Positions 39,809 through 49,952 are shown, numbered from the stretch's first letter. The stretch is DNA of 64,000 nt from Kofleriaceae bacterium (GCA_018057825.1 JAGPCY010000001.1:248001-312000); one strand, 5' to 3'. Translations and numbers: made by a program. Notes: a model not told the origin generated them from the sequence alone.

Positions 39809-41965
39809 TCACGGCGCAGCCAGGGCCCGCGCGGTCGCGGCCAGCATCGGCTCGGCCGACACCGGCGCGCCGGTCGCGCCGCGCATCCAGCTATCGGGCA
39901 GGATCATCCCCTGGCGCGACACCCGGGTGAACTCGGCGGCGAAGGTCGCGGCGTCCTTGCCGGCCAGGTGCTCCTCGAGCTGAAACGCGATCAGGTGGCC
40001 GAGCACGTAGTTGAACAAGTACAGCGGCGAGCCGATCGTGTGCGAGTAGATGCCGAGGAGTGAGGTCTCGCCGCGACCGCCCAGGACCGGCGCGTAGTAG
40101 CGGTCCCAGGTCGCGCGGGCGATCCGCACGGTGGCGTCGCGCAGCTCGGCGGCGGTGGCGCTCGGATGGTCGTACAGCCAGTGCCAGACGTCGATCTCGA
40201 CCAGGGCCGAGCCGGCGATCTCCCAGGTGTTCCAGAAGTGATCGAGGATCCGGCTCTTCTCGGCGGCGGCGTCGGGCCGCGGCCGGCCGAGCAGCTCGAG
40301 ATCGCGCGCTTGGAACAGGAACGCCAGGGCCTCGGTGAAGGCGGTGTTGGGCACGCCGGTGAGGAGCGTGTGATCGATCTCGTACAGCGACAGGTACTGC
40401 TCGACGTTGTGGCCGAGCTCGTGGACCGCGATGTTGTAGCCCTTGTAGTCCATGCCGCCCTTCTCGACCCGGGTCCGCAGGTGCGGCAGATCCTGGCGCC
40501 ACATCGCCTGCATCGCGTGGCCGGCGCCGCGCGACGGATCGACCGCGACGTGATCGGCGATGAGCTTGGCGCGATCGGGCGCGAAGCCCAGCTCGGTCAG
40601 GATGCGCGGCAGGTCGGCCTTGAAGGCCGCCGCGGTCGGGTAGCGTCGCCGGGTCTCGGCGTCGAGCTCGGCCTCGGGGAGCTGACCGCCGCCGAACTCG
40701 TACCAGAGATCCTGGGGCCCGAGCGTGCGGCCCAGGCGGCGCTCGATCTCGGCGGCGGCGGCGGCGACGTTGGGCGACTCGAGGAGCGCCACGATCATCG
40801 CGCGGACCCGGTCCTCGGGCAGCTCGGCGTCGGCGAAGGCCCGCGCCAGGTGGGTCGGCGCGGTCGGCGCGTAGCGATCGATCGTGCGGGCGGCGGCGAA
40901 GTGGGCCAGGACGTGGCCGAAGCGGACGTCGGGCTCGGGCGCGGTGGCTGGCGCGGTCGGGCGGCCGGCCGGGGCGTCGGCCTCGATGGTGGCGGGCGGG
41001 GCGACGGTGACCGCGTTGGTGAACGGGTTCCAGTCGAGCAGCGGGTTGTCGATCACCGCGGCCGGGATCGACTGCGTGACGATGCGCTCCATGACCTTCA
41101 CGATCGTGCGCTGCTTGGCCGGGCCGACCGGGTCGGCGTAGTTGGCCTTGAGCTCATCGCGCAAGTTCCAGTGGCTGATGAGCCGCTTGCCCGACGGGAA
41201 CAACCGGGCGCCGTCCTCGGCGAGGACGTGGTGCATCCACAGGTTGTAGCCGGCGACGTAGGCGTCGGCGGCGGCCGCGGCGGCGCTGGCCGCGGCGGTG
41301 GCCTCGCCGGGGATGCGGCGATCGAAGCGGCCGGTCAGGCGGACCTCGGCCCACTGCCGCCGGCTGTAGCCGTCGGCGTCGCGCACCCGATCGTCCAGGG
41401 TGGTCAGCGGGAAGTTGAGGAGCGCCGCGAAGGCCGCCTTCGACGCGAACAGATCGTCGACGACGTGGGCGGTGGGATCGACCGCGCCCATCAGGTCGTC
41501 GATCGGCAAGAGCGGGCCGGTGTCGACGTCGGCGTGCCAGCGCAGGCTGCGCATGAGCTCGTTGGTCAGGCCGTCGACCTGCTCGAGCTGGGTCTCGAAG
41601 CGGGTGAACAGCGCGTCGACGTCGGCCGGGGTGGCGGCGAAGTGGCGCTCGACGAAGGCCACCAGATCGCCGTCCTCGGCGCGCCACAGGCTGCCCACCT
41701 GATCGACGCCGCGATCGATCCGCGCTCCGGCCTCGGGGTGCGCGGCGCGCAGCGCGGCCTTGGCGGCGGCGATCGCGGCGGGCTCGACCGGGCGGTGGCG
41801 GGCGTCGGGGGTCGCGGTGGGCCCAGCGGGGGTCCCCGCCGCGCCCGGCGTCGACGGCGTCGGCGCGCTCATCGGTGACCCCGGCGGCGGGGTGGGCCAG
41901 CGGCCGTCGTTGCCGCACGCGGTGAGGGTGGCGAGGAGGGCGACGACGAGGCGAGGGCGCGGCAC
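39809..41965 (-). CDS. lipoprotein zinc metallopeptidase (HELGH, gluzincin-like)
   Basis: The 718-residue product begins with a lipoprotein signal (LVVALLATLTAC). A long helical region resembling M3/M2-family peptidases follows, with the zinc motif NIAVHELGHNVEQYLS (~515) and a downstream FTEALAFLFQARDLE that supplies the third ligand Glu. An IGSPLYLFNYVLGHLIAF tail closes the fold. The overall look is an M3-like oligopeptidase adapted for the periplasm or outer membrane. GTG is the start codon. A weak CACGAT box lies 6 bases upstream. Substrate is unknown. Confidence 0.75.
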   Translation of the reverse strand: MPRPRLVVALLATLTACGNDGRWPTPPPGSPMSAPTPSTPGAAGTPAGPTATPDARHRPVEPAAIAAAKAALRAAHPEAGARIDRGVDQVGSLWRAEDGDLVAFVERHFAATPADVDALFTRFETQLEQVDGLTNELMRSLRWHADVDTGPLLPIDDLMGAVDPTAHVVDDLFASKAAFAALLNFPLTTLDDRVRDADGYSRRQWAEVRLTGRFDRRIPGEATAAASAAAAAADAYVAGYNLWMHHVLAEDGARLFPSGKRLISHWNLRDELKANYADPVGPAKQRTIVKVMERIVTQSIPAAVIDNPLLDWNPFTNAVTVAPPATIEADAPAGRPTAPATAPEPDVRFGHVLAHFAAARTIDRYAPTAPTHLARAFADAELPEDRVRAMIVALLESPNVAAAAAEIERRLGRTLGPQDLWYEFGGGQLPEAELDAETRRRYPTAAAFKADLPRILTELGFAPDRAKLIADHVAVDPSRGAGHAMQAMWRQDLPHLRTRVEKGGMDYKGYNIAVHELGHNVEQYLSLYEIDHTLLTGVPNTAFTEALAFLFQARDLELLGRPRPDAAAEKSRILDHFWNTWEIAGSALVEIDVWHWLYDHPSATAAELRDATVRIARATWDRYYAPVLGGRGETSLLGIYSHTIGSPLYLFNYVLGHLIAFQLEEHLAGKDAATFAAEFTRVSRQGMILPDSWMRGATGAPVSAEPMLAATARALAAP

Positions 41966-42019
41966 CGCGGCATCGTGGCCCGGGGCTCGGCCCGACGCAA
42001 TCGCGGGGTGGGCGCGTGG

Positions 42020-42025
42020 TATGAA
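42020..42025 (+). promoter_or_regulatory. -10-like box TATGAA for the PHP hydrolase gene
   Basis: TATGAA ends 8 bases before GTG 42034. It deviates at the last base from TANNNT, so it is a weaker member of the set. Confidence 0.35.
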
Positions 42026-42033
42026 GGCGCGCC

Positions 42034-43584
42034 GTGGCCGTCCTCCGCGTCACCGCTGTCGTCGCTGTCGCTGCGCTCGTCGGGTGTCAACGCGAGACGC
42101 CGCGCCGCGGCGCGCCGGCCAGCGTGCGGGTCCAGGTCACCGACGGCGTCGGTGGGCCGCCGATCGCGGCGCGGGTGCTGTTCTGGGACGGCGATCGGCC
42201 GCTGCCGATGGGCCGCCTCGACCTGTATAACGGCGCGCGCCAGGCCAAGGGGGCGTGCGAGCTCGGGCCGCGCGCGATCGGCACCGCCGGCGGCGTGCTC
42301 CTCCCCGACGGCGTGGCCACGCTGCCGGTCGGCGGCGGCGACGCCTGCGAGCCCAGCCCGGCCCTGCCGTTCGGCCGCTACCGCGTCACCGCCTGGCGCG
42401 GCTTCGAGCACGAGTACGCGTCGGCCGAGGTCACCTTGGCGCCCGGCCAGGCCGTCGAGCTGACCCTGCCCCTCGAGCGGGTGTGGCGCGCCGACGGCGC
42501 GCTGGCCGCCGATCTCCACGTCCACGCCGCGCGGTCCAACGACTCCGGCGTGCCCGACACGCTGCGCGCGATGGGTCAGGCGTGCGCCGGCCTGGCGGTG
42601 ACCGCGCTGTCGGATCACGCGTCGAACGGCGATCTCGCCGAGGCCATCGCCGCCGCCGGTCTCGACGGCGTGTTGGCCTCGGTGCCGTCCAACGAGCTGG
42701 GCTCGGACGCCGCTCACGTCGGCGTCTACCCGATGCCGGTCACCCGCGGCGCGCCGCGCGGCGGCAGCCCGAGCCCCGAGACCCTGGCCTCGTGGTCGGT
42801 GCCGACGCTCCTGGCCTGGGCCCGGGCGCTGCCCGGGCGACCGCTCATCCAGATCAACCACCCGCGGTTCCGGGTCTACTCGCTGTTCGACGTCGCCGGC
42901 TGGAACGGCGTGTCCTGGCCGCCGCCGTTCCCCCTCGACTTCGACGCGGTCGAGGTGCTGGCCGGCCACACCGTCCACAACCCGCCGGCCGATCGTCGCA
43001 TCGACGACAGCCTGCGCGACTTCTACACGCTCTACGGCCATGGCGCCCGCGTGACCGCGGTCGGCACCAGCGACACCCACCATCTGAACGGCGTGCTGGA
43101 CGGCGTGGCCCGGACCTACGTGCTGTACGACGATCCGCGCGCGGCGACCGTGGTCGACTTCGACGTCGCCGCCTTCGTCGCCCAGCTCCGGGCCCGCCGC
43201 GCGGTCGCCACCACCGGCCCGTGGCTCGACGTCGAGGTGGTCGACGTCGCCGGTGGACCCAGCGCCGGGCCGGGGCAGCTCGTGCGCGCGCCGAGCCGGC
43301 GGGTCCGCATCGACGTCGAGCTGGCCCAGGCCAGCTACGTCCGCGCCGATACGATCCGGATCCGCGTCGGCGGCGCGATCGTGCGGACCGAGGCGGTGCC
43401 GGCCGGCGCGCGGCGCCATCGCGTCACCCTCGAGGTCGACGTCGCGGCGCCGACCTGGATCGGCGTCGACGCCGGCGGCGCCGAGCCGCTGCCGGTGTGG
43501 ATGACCGGGACCTACCACGTCGAGAAGGGCCGGCCCGGGGTCGCGCCCTACGCGATCGTGAACCCGATCGAGGTGGCGCCGTGA
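42034..43584 (+). CDS. CehA/McbA-like PHP-domain metallohydrolase lipoprotein
   Basis: The 516-residue exported protein has a lipobox (LVGC) and an N-terminal beta-rich domain (~30-150). The PHP-type hydrolase core reads LAADLHVHAARSNDSG (~160), VTALSDHASN, IQINHPRF, AVEVLAGHT and VGTSDTHHL, then a C-terminal beta domain (~400-516). This pattern matches CehA/McbA-type PHP proteins, known from carbaryl hydrolases but mostly of unknown substrate. The stop overlaps the next gene's GTG (GTGA), so the two are coupled. Confidence 0.85.
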   Translation: MAVLRVTAVVAVAALVGCQRETPRRGAPASVRVQVTDGVGGPPIAARVLFWDGDRPLPMGRLDLYNGARQAKGACELGPRAIGTAGGVLLPDGVATLPVGGGDACEPSPALPFGRYRVTAWRGFEHEYASAEVTLAPGQAVELTLPLERVWRADGALAADLHVHAARSNDSGVPDTLRAMGQACAGLAVTALSDHASNGDLAEAIAAAGLDGVLASVPSNELGSDAAHVGVYPMPVTRGAPRGGSPSPETLASWSVPTLLAWARALPGRPLIQINHPRFRVYSLFDVAGWNGVSWPPPFPLDFDAVEVLAGHTVHNPPADRRIDDSLRDFYTLYGHGARVTAVGTSDTHHLNGVLDGVARTYVLYDDPRAATVVDFDVAAFVAQLRARRAVATTGPWLDVEVVDVAGGPSAGPGQLVRAPSRRVRIDVELAQASYVRADTIRIRVGGAIVRTEAVPAGARRHRVTLEVDVAAPTWIGVDAGGAEPLPVWMTGTYHVEKGRPGVAPYAIVNPIEVAP

Positions 43585-45764
43585 GCGAGGGACGGGCGAC
43601 CCGGGTCGCGACCGGCGCGGCCCGGATCGGCCTGGGGGTCGTGGCCGCGGCCGGCGCCGTCGGCCTGGCGGTCGGCGCGCGCGGTCCGATCGGCGATGGG
43701 CTGGGCGCGCTGGTCGGCTGGCGCGGGCTGGTGGTGGCGGCGGCGCTGGTGGTCGGCGCCGGGGCGGCCTGGCGCGGCTGGCCGATCGGGCGCGCGCTGG
43801 CCTGGCCGCCGCGCCGCTGGTTCATCGCCGGCGCGATGATCGTGGCGCTGGCCAGCGGCGTGTGGGCCCACCGGGTGATCGCCAAGGGCGTGCCCGACGT
43901 GCCCGATGAACTCGGCTACCTGCACACCGCGCGGACCTTCGCCCAGGGCCACCTGACCGCGCCGTCGCCGCCAGCCCAGGAGTTCTATTACGTGTCGTGG
44001 GGGCTCCACGATCACGATCGCTGGTACGCGGTGTTCCCGCCCGGCTACGGCGCGACCCTGGCGATCGGGGTCGCGGTCGGCGCGCCCGGCTGGATCAACC
44101 CGCTCCTCGGCGCCGCCCTGGTGCTGGTGCTGTTTCTCCTCGCCGAGCACCTGCTCGGCCGCGATCACCTGGGCGCGCGGATCGCGATCGTCTTGTACCT
44201 GGCGTCGTGGTTCCGGCTGATGAACGCCGCCAGCTTCATGGCCCACCCGCTGGCCGCGCTCCTCGGAGCGCTGGCGGTGCTCGGCCTCCTGCGCGGCGTG
44301 GTGTGGCCGGGCGAGCACCGCGCGCGCTGGGCCGGGGTCGGTGGCGCCGCGCTGGGCGCCCTGGTCGCGACCCGTCAGCTCGACGCGGTGATCGTCGCGT
44401 TCGCGCTCGCGCCGGCGATCGTCTTGGCGCTGGTCCGCGCGCCGCGGGCAGCGGCGCGGCGGTTCGCCCTCGCGGTCGCGTGTGGGCTGCCGCTGGTCGC
44501 CGGCTACCTGGCCTACAACCGCGCGCTCACCGGCGCCGCGATGGTGACGCCGCAGGAGCGGTTCATGGCGCAGAAGGAGCGGCGCGCCGACTGCTTCCGC
44601 CTCGGCTTTGGGCCGGGCGTCGGCGAGTGCCCGATCACCCAGGGCACGCACTTCGGCAAGGACGGCTTCGCGCCCAAGCACGCGGTCGCCAACTCGCGCC
44701 GACGCCTCGACGCCTGGGTCCGCTACGCGTGGGGGTGGACTCCGCTCGTGCTCTTGCCCCTCCTCGGGCTGATCGCGGTCGCGATCCGCGGCGGCGCGGC
44801 GGCGCGGCGGCTGGCGCTGCCGGCGGCGCTGTTCGTCGGCACCGTCGGCGGCTACGGCCTGTTCTTCTATCACGGCGTGATCTACGGCCCGCGCTTCTAC
44901 TACCTGGCGTGGCCGCTGGCGGTGCTGGCGAGCGCGGCCGCGATCCGCGAGCTCGGCCTGGCGGTCGCGCGCCTGGGGCGCCGTGGGCCGCTGGTCGCCG
45001 GCGGGCTGGCCGCGGCGCTGCCGGCGCTCCTGGTGGTCGGGCTCCACGCGGCCTGGCCGGCGGTCAAGCAGCACGCCGGTCGGCGGCCGCGCACCGGCGA
45101 CGGCAAGCTGGTCAAGGCGCTGGCCGATCCGGCGCTGCGCGACGCCCTGGTGTTCGTCGACTCGATGACCCTGCCGGCCACGGTCACCGACGATCCGGTT
45201 CACCCGGCGCGCAACCGCCCGCTGGTGGTGAAGTCCCTGGGCGACGCCGCCGACGCCGGCTTCGCGCGCTTGTTTCCCGATCGCCGGCCGCTGCGCATGC
45301 TCGGCGCGCGCTTCGTGCCGCTGGCGGTCGCGCCCGACGCGCCGATGCGCCACGAGGGCGGGGCGCTGTATCCCCTCGACGACTTCCGCGGCGGCTTCGG
45401 CGATCGCGGCACCAGCCCGGGCCTGGGGCGGGTCGAGCTGTCGGCCGGCGCGGCGCTGCGGTTCGCCCTCGACGGGCCGGCGCGGTTCTCGGTGCCGATC
45501 TGGGTGATCGCCGTCGACGCCGGGCCGATGACCGTCGCGCTGGCGGTGGTGCGTCATCCCGGCAGCCCGGCGATCGACGTGACGATCGACGGCGTCGCGA
45601 TCGCGACCGGCCTGGTGACGGCGGCGCCGGGCTGGGCGGTCGAGCGGATCGAGCTGCCGGCCGAGCTGACTCCGGGGCGGCATCGCCTGGCGATCGCCGC
45701 GCCGACCGGGCGGCGCGGGGAGGTGTTCGCCCTGGATCACGTCGAGCTGGTGCCGCGGCGGTAG
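43581..45764 (+). CDS. GT39-like polytopic membrane glycosyltransferase
   Basis: The 727-residue protein has about 12 membrane segments. An early loop reads VPDVPDELGYLHTARTFAQG, with the acidic residues after the first TM pair placed as in PMT/ArnT-type GT-C enzymes. A hydrophilic insert with an ADCFRLGFGPGVGECPITQG cysteine pair follows, then YGPRFYYLAWPLAVL and a C-terminal beta-rich domain of ~200 residues. It is translationally coupled to the PHP hydrolase, which suggests both act on the same exported glycan or lipid. Substrates are not readable. Confidence 0.7.
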   Translation: MSEGRATRVATGAARIGLGVVAAAGAVGLAVGARGPIGDGLGALVGWRGLVVAAALVVGAGAAWRGWPIGRALAWPPRRWFIAGAMIVALASGVWAHRVIAKGVPDVPDELGYLHTARTFAQGHLTAPSPPAQEFYYVSWGLHDHDRWYAVFPPGYGATLAIGVAVGAPGWINPLLGAALVLVLFLLAEHLLGRDHLGARIAIVLYLASWFRLMNAASFMAHPLAALLGALAVLGLLRGVVWPGEHRARWAGVGGAALGALVATRQLDAVIVAFALAPAIVLALVRAPRAAARRFALAVACGLPLVAGYLAYNRALTGAAMVTPQERFMAQKERRADCFRLGFGPGVGECPITQGTHFGKDGFAPKHAVANSRRRLDAWVRYAWGWTPLVLLPLLGLIAVAIRGGAAARRLALPAALFVGTVGGYGLFFYHGVIYGPRFYYLAWPLAVLASAAAIRELGLAVARLGRRGPLVAGGLAAALPALLVVGLHAAWPAVKQHAGRRPRTGDGKLVKALADPALRDALVFVDSMTLPATVTDDPVHPARNRPLVVKSLGDAADAGFARLFPDRRPLRMLGARFVPLAVAPDAPMRHEGGALYPLDDFRGGFGDRGTSPGLGRVELSAGAALRFALDGPARFSVPIWVIAVDAGPMTVALAVVRHPGSPAIDVTIDGVAIATGLVTAAPGWAVERIELPAELTPGRHRLAIAAPTGRRGEVFALDHVELVPRR

Positions 45765-45770
45765 GGAGGA

Positions 45771-45853
<83 letters not shown>

Positions 45854-45855
45854 GG

Positions 45856-47892
45856 TCAACGCGCGAACGGCGACGCGCGATCGCGTAGGCGCTGGGCGGC
45901 GAGCTCGGCCTGGAGCGCGCGCAGGACCTCGGGCTCGAGGCGCGCGCGATCGACGCGCTCGTGAGGATCGGCGATCACGTCGTAGAGCTCGTCGGGGCGA
46001 TCGCCGAGCCGCACCAGCTTCCAGCGCCCGACCACCAGGGTCGCGCCGGCCACGCGGTTGTGGCGATCGACCACCATCGCGGCGTAGGCCCGGCCGCGAT
46101 CGATGTCGGCGGCCCGGGCTCCGGTCAAGACGTCGGCCAGCGAGCGGCCGTCGAAGCTCGGGTGACCGAGGGGCTCGAAGCCGGCCAGCTCGAGGAGCGT
46201 GGGCGGCAGATCGAGGAGGCTCACGACCTCGGGGACCCGGCCGGTCGCGATCCCCGGCCCGGCGACGATCAGCGGGACCGCGAGCTGCGAGTTGTACAGA
46301 TCGGTCGAGTGGAAGGGCTGACCGTGATCGCCCAGGGCCTCGCTGTGATCGCCGGTGACCATCACGATCGGCGTCCGCCCCGGCGCCGCCGCGGTCAGGG
46401 CCTCCTCGAGGGCGACCACCGCGCCGTCGACCCGCGCCAAGGTCTCGTCGTAGAGCCGGCGCTTCTCGGGCCGCATGTCGGGATCGCCGCCGGCCCACTC
46501 GTGGAGCTCGATCCAGTGCATCCACACGTACAGCGGCGGCGCGTCGGGGCCGCGGGCGGCCAGTCGCGCGCGCAGCGCCGCGACCAGCCGGGTGGCGTCG
46601 CGCTCGATCACGACGTCAGTGAAGCCGGCCTCGAGGCCGGTCGGTCGGGTCGTGCTCCAGAAGCCGTCACAGCAGAAGAGGCCCAGGGTGTCGTAGCCGC
46701 CGGCGCGCAGCCGCTCGGCGACGGTGAGGTGACGCGGATCGAGGCGCAGCGCCCAGCCGGCGACCCGCCCGCGCACCCGCGGCGCCGCGACCCCGGTGGC
46801 CAGGGCCGGCAGCGAGCGGCGCGTGACGTTGCCGGGCGCCAGGGCGCGCTCGAAGACCGTGCCGCGCCGGGCCAGGGCGGCGAGCCCCGGGGCGGCCACC
46901 GGCCCGCCGTAGACCGCCAGGCGATCGGGGCGGAAGGTGTCGATCGTGAGGACGATCAGATCGCGGCGCGGCGCGCCCGGCCGTGGGGTCGGGCGCAGCG
47001 CCGCCGCCGGGACCGCGGCGCGGACCGCGCGGACGTCGACCAGCACGTCGATCGCCACGCCGGCGAAGCCGTCGCCGCCCCACAGCCCGAGGAGCAGCGC
47101 CGGCTGGCTCGCGCGCGCCCACACCGCGGCGCCGCCGAGGGCGACGGTCAGGGCCACCGCGCCGGCGTACAGCGGCCGACGCGGCAGGTGGCGCCACGCC
47201 AGGTGCATCGCCGCCAGGCCGACCACCGCGATCGCGAGGAAGCCGCCGCCGTCGAGGGCGAAGCGTCGGGTCAGCGGTCGCACGAAGCCGAGGTAGGCCG
47301 CGCCCATCGCCAGCGCCAGGCCGACGCCGACGATCACCACGACCACGCGCGCGGTCAGCCGCGGCGGGCGGCCGCGGCGCCGTCGACGGTCGGCCAGCGC
47401 GGTCAGGCCCAGGCCCAGGCCACGCGCCGCCGGCACCGTGAGCGCCGCGATCGCCGCGGTCGCCGCGACCATCGCGATCGGCAGGAGCACGGCGATCGTG
47501 CGCGGCTTCCACGCGGTGGCGCGCGCCAGGCCGATCACGGTCTGGTTGGCGGCCAGCGCGACCGCTGCCAGAGCCAAGGCGATCGCGATCAGCCAGCCGA
47601 GAAGGCGCGGCGCCGCGCCGTCAGGATCGGTCAGGCGCGCGAGCAGCGCCCGCGGTTGCCAGGCCGCGAGGGTGGCCCGGACCAGCACCGCCAGCGCCAG
47701 CGCCAGCGGCGCGCCCAGCGCGAAGCCGAAGCCGGCCGCGACCGCGACTCGCGCCGCGCCGTCGACGTGGGTGACGCCATCGTGGATCGCGGCGGCGCCC
47801 ACCGCCCAGCCGGCGGCGACCAGCGACGGCGCGAGCCAGGCCAGGGCGCGGCGGGCGCGCCCGGGGCTGGCGGGGTCGGGCGGGGCGGACAT
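45856..47892 (-). CDS. membrane-anchored sulfatase/phosphoethanolamine-transferase-like protein
   Basis: The 678-residue protein has 7-8 N-terminal membrane helices (~1-270), then a soluble alkaline-phosphatase-superfamily domain: LIVLTIDTFRPDRLAVYGG (~316; first metal Asp), ALAPGNVTRRSLPALATG (~354; Thr at the nucleophile position), LYVWMHWIELHEW, VMVTGDHSEALGDHG (~517; metal Asp-His) and a final YDVIADPHERVDRA. There is no Cys-x-Pro-x-Arg formylglycine motif. The nucleophile looks like Thr, as in lipoteichoic-acid synthase and phosphoethanolamine transferases, so transfer rather than sulfate-ester cleavage is plausible. It faces the periplasm. Confidence 0.75.
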   Translation of the reverse strand: MSAPPDPASPGRARRALAWLAPSLVAAGWAVGAAAIHDGVTHVDGAARVAVAAGFGFALGAPLALALAVLVRATLAAWQPRALLARLTDPDGAAPRLLGWLIAIALALAAVALAANQTVIGLARATAWKPRTIAVLLPIAMVAATAAIAALTVPAARGLGLGLTALADRRRRRGRPPRLTARVVVVIVGVGLALAMGAAYLGFVRPLTRRFALDGGGFLAIAVVGLAAMHLAWRHLPRRPLYAGAVALTVALGGAAVWARASQPALLLGLWGGDGFAGVAIDVLVDVRAVRAAVPAAALRPTPRPGAPRRDLIVLTIDTFRPDRLAVYGGPVAAPGLAALARRGTVFERALAPGNVTRRSLPALATGVAAPRVRGRVAGWALRLDPRHLTVAERLRAGGYDTLGLFCCDGFWSTTRPTGLEAGFTDVVIERDATRLVAALRARLAARGPDAPPLYVWMHWIELHEWAGGDPDMRPEKRRLYDETLARVDGAVVALEEALTAAAPGRTPIVMVTGDHSEALGDHGQPFHSTDLYNSQLAVPLIVAGPGIATGRVPEVVSLLDLPPTLLELAGFEPLGHPSFDGRSLADVLTGARAADIDRGRAYAAMVVDRHNRVAGATLVVGRWKLVRLGDRPDELYDVIADPHERVDRARLEPEVLRALQAELAAQRLRDRASPFAR

Positions 47893-47935
47893 CGGTTGGG
47901 TGGGCCACGCCTAGGCGAGCGCGCGCGGAACCTAT

Positions 47936-47941
47936 TACCAT
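47936..47941 (+). promoter_or_regulatory. -10 box TACCAT for the 47.9-kb membrane protein
   Basis: TACCAT ends exactly 7 bases before ATG 47949 and overlaps the earlier in-frame ATG 47940, so the later ATG is the likely start. Confidence 0.5.
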
Positions 47942-47948
47942 GCGCGCG

Positions 47949-49952
47949 ATGTCGCGACCCGGTCGCCTGCGGCGTGGGCTGGCCTGGCTCACCGGGCTCG
48001 GCCGCGGCCTCGGCTGGGCCCGAGCGCTGGTCGCCGCGGGCTTCCTGACGATCGCGCTCATGTACACCTGCAACCAGGACATGGGCGGCGATCCCGACGC
48101 GCCGCGCGGCGACGGTATCTACCGACCGGTCCTGGCCCGCGGCGACGGCCACCTGTCGTTCATCATGGCCCGGTCCCTGGCCTTCGACGGCGATCTCGAC
48201 TTCCGCAACGACCTGCGCCGGTTCGGCGATCCCTTCGGCCCCCCCGGAGGCTGGGTCGAGCGGCCGACCATCCCGCATCCGATCGGCCCGCCGCTGGTGT
48301 GGGTCCCGCTTCTGTGGACCGCCCAGGGCGGCGCCGTGGTCGCCAACGCCCTCGGCGCCGAGGTCCAGCTCCACGGCTACACGCTGTGGCATCAGCGCCT
48401 CGCGTTTTCGACCAGCGCGCTGGCGGCGATGATCGCCGTCGGCCTCGGCCTGGCCCTGGCCCGGCGCCTCGGCGGTCGGCGCTGGTCGTCGAGCTACGCC
48501 GCGGTCGCGATCCTGCTCGGCACGTCGCTCACCTACTACGCGACCTTCATGCCGAGCTACAGCCACGCCCTCGACGCCGCCGGCGCCGCGGGCTTCCTCT
48601 ACGCCTGGGCGGTCACCCTCGGGCGCTGGGATCGCCGCCGCGTGTTCCTGGTCGGTGGGCTCCTCGGCGTGGCCGCGCTGATGCGGACCCAGGAGCTCGC
48701 CCTCGGCGTCGTGGTCGCCCTCGAGATCGCGGTGGCCGCGGCGCGCCCGCCGGCCGGCGTCGCGCCGTGGCGGTACCGCGCGCGGCTGGTCGCGACCGGC
48801 GCCGCGATGGCCGGGGTCGCGCTGGTCGTCTTGTTCCCGCAGGCGTTGGTGTGGAACGACCTCTACGGCAGCTTCACCTCGCTGCCGCAAGGCGAGTCCT
48901 ACACCCGGCCCGGCTACCCGATGATCCTCGAGCTGTTGTTCGCGTCGCGCAACGGCTGGTTCTCGACCCACCCGCTGGCCTACGCCGGCGCGCTCGGGTT
49001 GATCGTGCTCGCGGTGCGCGGCCCGCGGGTCCACGCCCAGGCCCGGCTGATCGCGCTCGGCCTCCTGGCGGCGCTGGTGGTCCAGGTCTACCTGAACGCG
49101 ATCATCATCGACTGGTGGGCCCAGGCCAGCTTCGGTCAGCGCCGGCTGTGCTCGATGACCTTGCCGCTGGTGGTCGGGTTGGCGGCCTGGCTCGAGGTCG
49201 GCGTCGCGGTGGTGCGCCAGCGCCGCGCCGGCCGGGTGCTCGGCCACGCCGCCGCGGTCGTTGGCCTCGGCTGGTTCGTGTGGTGGAACCTGACCGCGGT
49301 CTGGCCGCTCCACGGCGGACGGCCGGCGATGTTCGTCGCCGGGCCGTGTTGCCCGCGGGTCAGCGGTCCGCTGCGCGACGTCGGGGTCGCGGTCTATCGC
49401 CGGGTCGGCAACCCGTTCGCGTTCCCGGCCAACGCGCTGTTCGCGCTGCGCCACGGCGTCGGGCTCGATCGCTGGGATCGCGTCGTCGGCGACTACCCGT
49501 GGGTGCCGCCCCTCGACTACACGCCGGCCAGCCTGCGCGGCCAGTCCGAGCGCTGGCGTATCGGCAGCGGCCGCAAGGATCCGTTCATGGTGCGGGGCTT
49601 CGGCCCCGGCCTGTCGGTGCGCGGCGGCGTGCGCTGGACCGTCGCGCGCGAGGCCACGGCGCTGGTGCCCAACCTCATCCCCGAGCCGCTCGAGGTCGCG
49701 CTGTGGGTCAAGCCCAACCTGCCGCGCGGCGTGATGACCAAGACCGTGCGCGTGCGCTGGAACGGTCGAGTGGTCGCCGAGAAGGCCGTCACCGGCGAGA
49801 CCGAGCTGACCTGGCGCATCCGCGGCGACGTCGGGCTGTCGCGGCTCGAGGTCGAGGCGCCGATCGATCCGGCCAGCGACGACGCGCGCGCCTGGGGCGC
49901 GACCGGGCCGGTCGGGGTCGCCCTCGGCGAGCTGCGCTTCACCGCGCCGTAG
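47949..49952 (+). CDS. polytopic membrane protein, GT-C-like
   Basis: The 667-residue protein has a first TM (ALVAAGFLTIALMYTCNQDM) followed by a loop rich in acidic and Arg residues (GDPDAPRGDGIYRPVLARGD, then HLSFIMARSLAFDGDLDF), and about 10 more TM segments (for example SYAAVAILLGTSLTYYATFM). The C-terminal ~200 residues are soluble and beta-rich (ALWVKPNLPRGVMTKTVRV). It resembles GT-C family membrane transferases but I see no decisive motif. ATG 47949 is chosen over 47940 from promoter spacing. Its end overlaps the convergent phosphoesterase gene by 14 bases. Confidence 0.6.
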   Translation: MSRPGRLRRGLAWLTGLGRGLGWARALVAAGFLTIALMYTCNQDMGGDPDAPRGDGIYRPVLARGDGHLSFIMARSLAFDGDLDFRNDLRRFGDPFGPPGGWVERPTIPHPIGPPLVWVPLLWTAQGGAVVANALGAEVQLHGYTLWHQRLAFSTSALAAMIAVGLGLALARRLGGRRWSSSYAAVAILLGTSLTYYATFMPSYSHALDAAGAAGFLYAWAVTLGRWDRRRVFLVGGLLGVAALMRTQELALGVVVALEIAVAAARPPAGVAPWRYRARLVATGAAMAGVALVVLFPQALVWNDLYGSFTSLPQGESYTRPGYPMILELLFASRNGWFSTHPLAYAGALGLIVLAVRGPRVHAQARLIALGLLAALVVQVYLNAIIIDWWAQASFGQRRLCSMTLPLVVGLAAWLEVGVAVVRQRRAGRVLGHAAAVVGLGWFVWWNLTAVWPLHGGRPAMFVAGPCCPRVSGPLRDVGVAVYRRVGNPFAFPANALFALRHGVGLDRWDRVVGDYPWVPPLDYTPASLRGQSERWRIGSGRKDPFMVRGFGPGLSVRGGVRWTVAREATALVPNLIPEPLEVALWVKPNLPRGVMTKTVRVRWNGRVVAEKAVTGETELTWRIRGDVGLSRLEVEAPIDPASDDARAWGATGPVGVALGELRFTAP

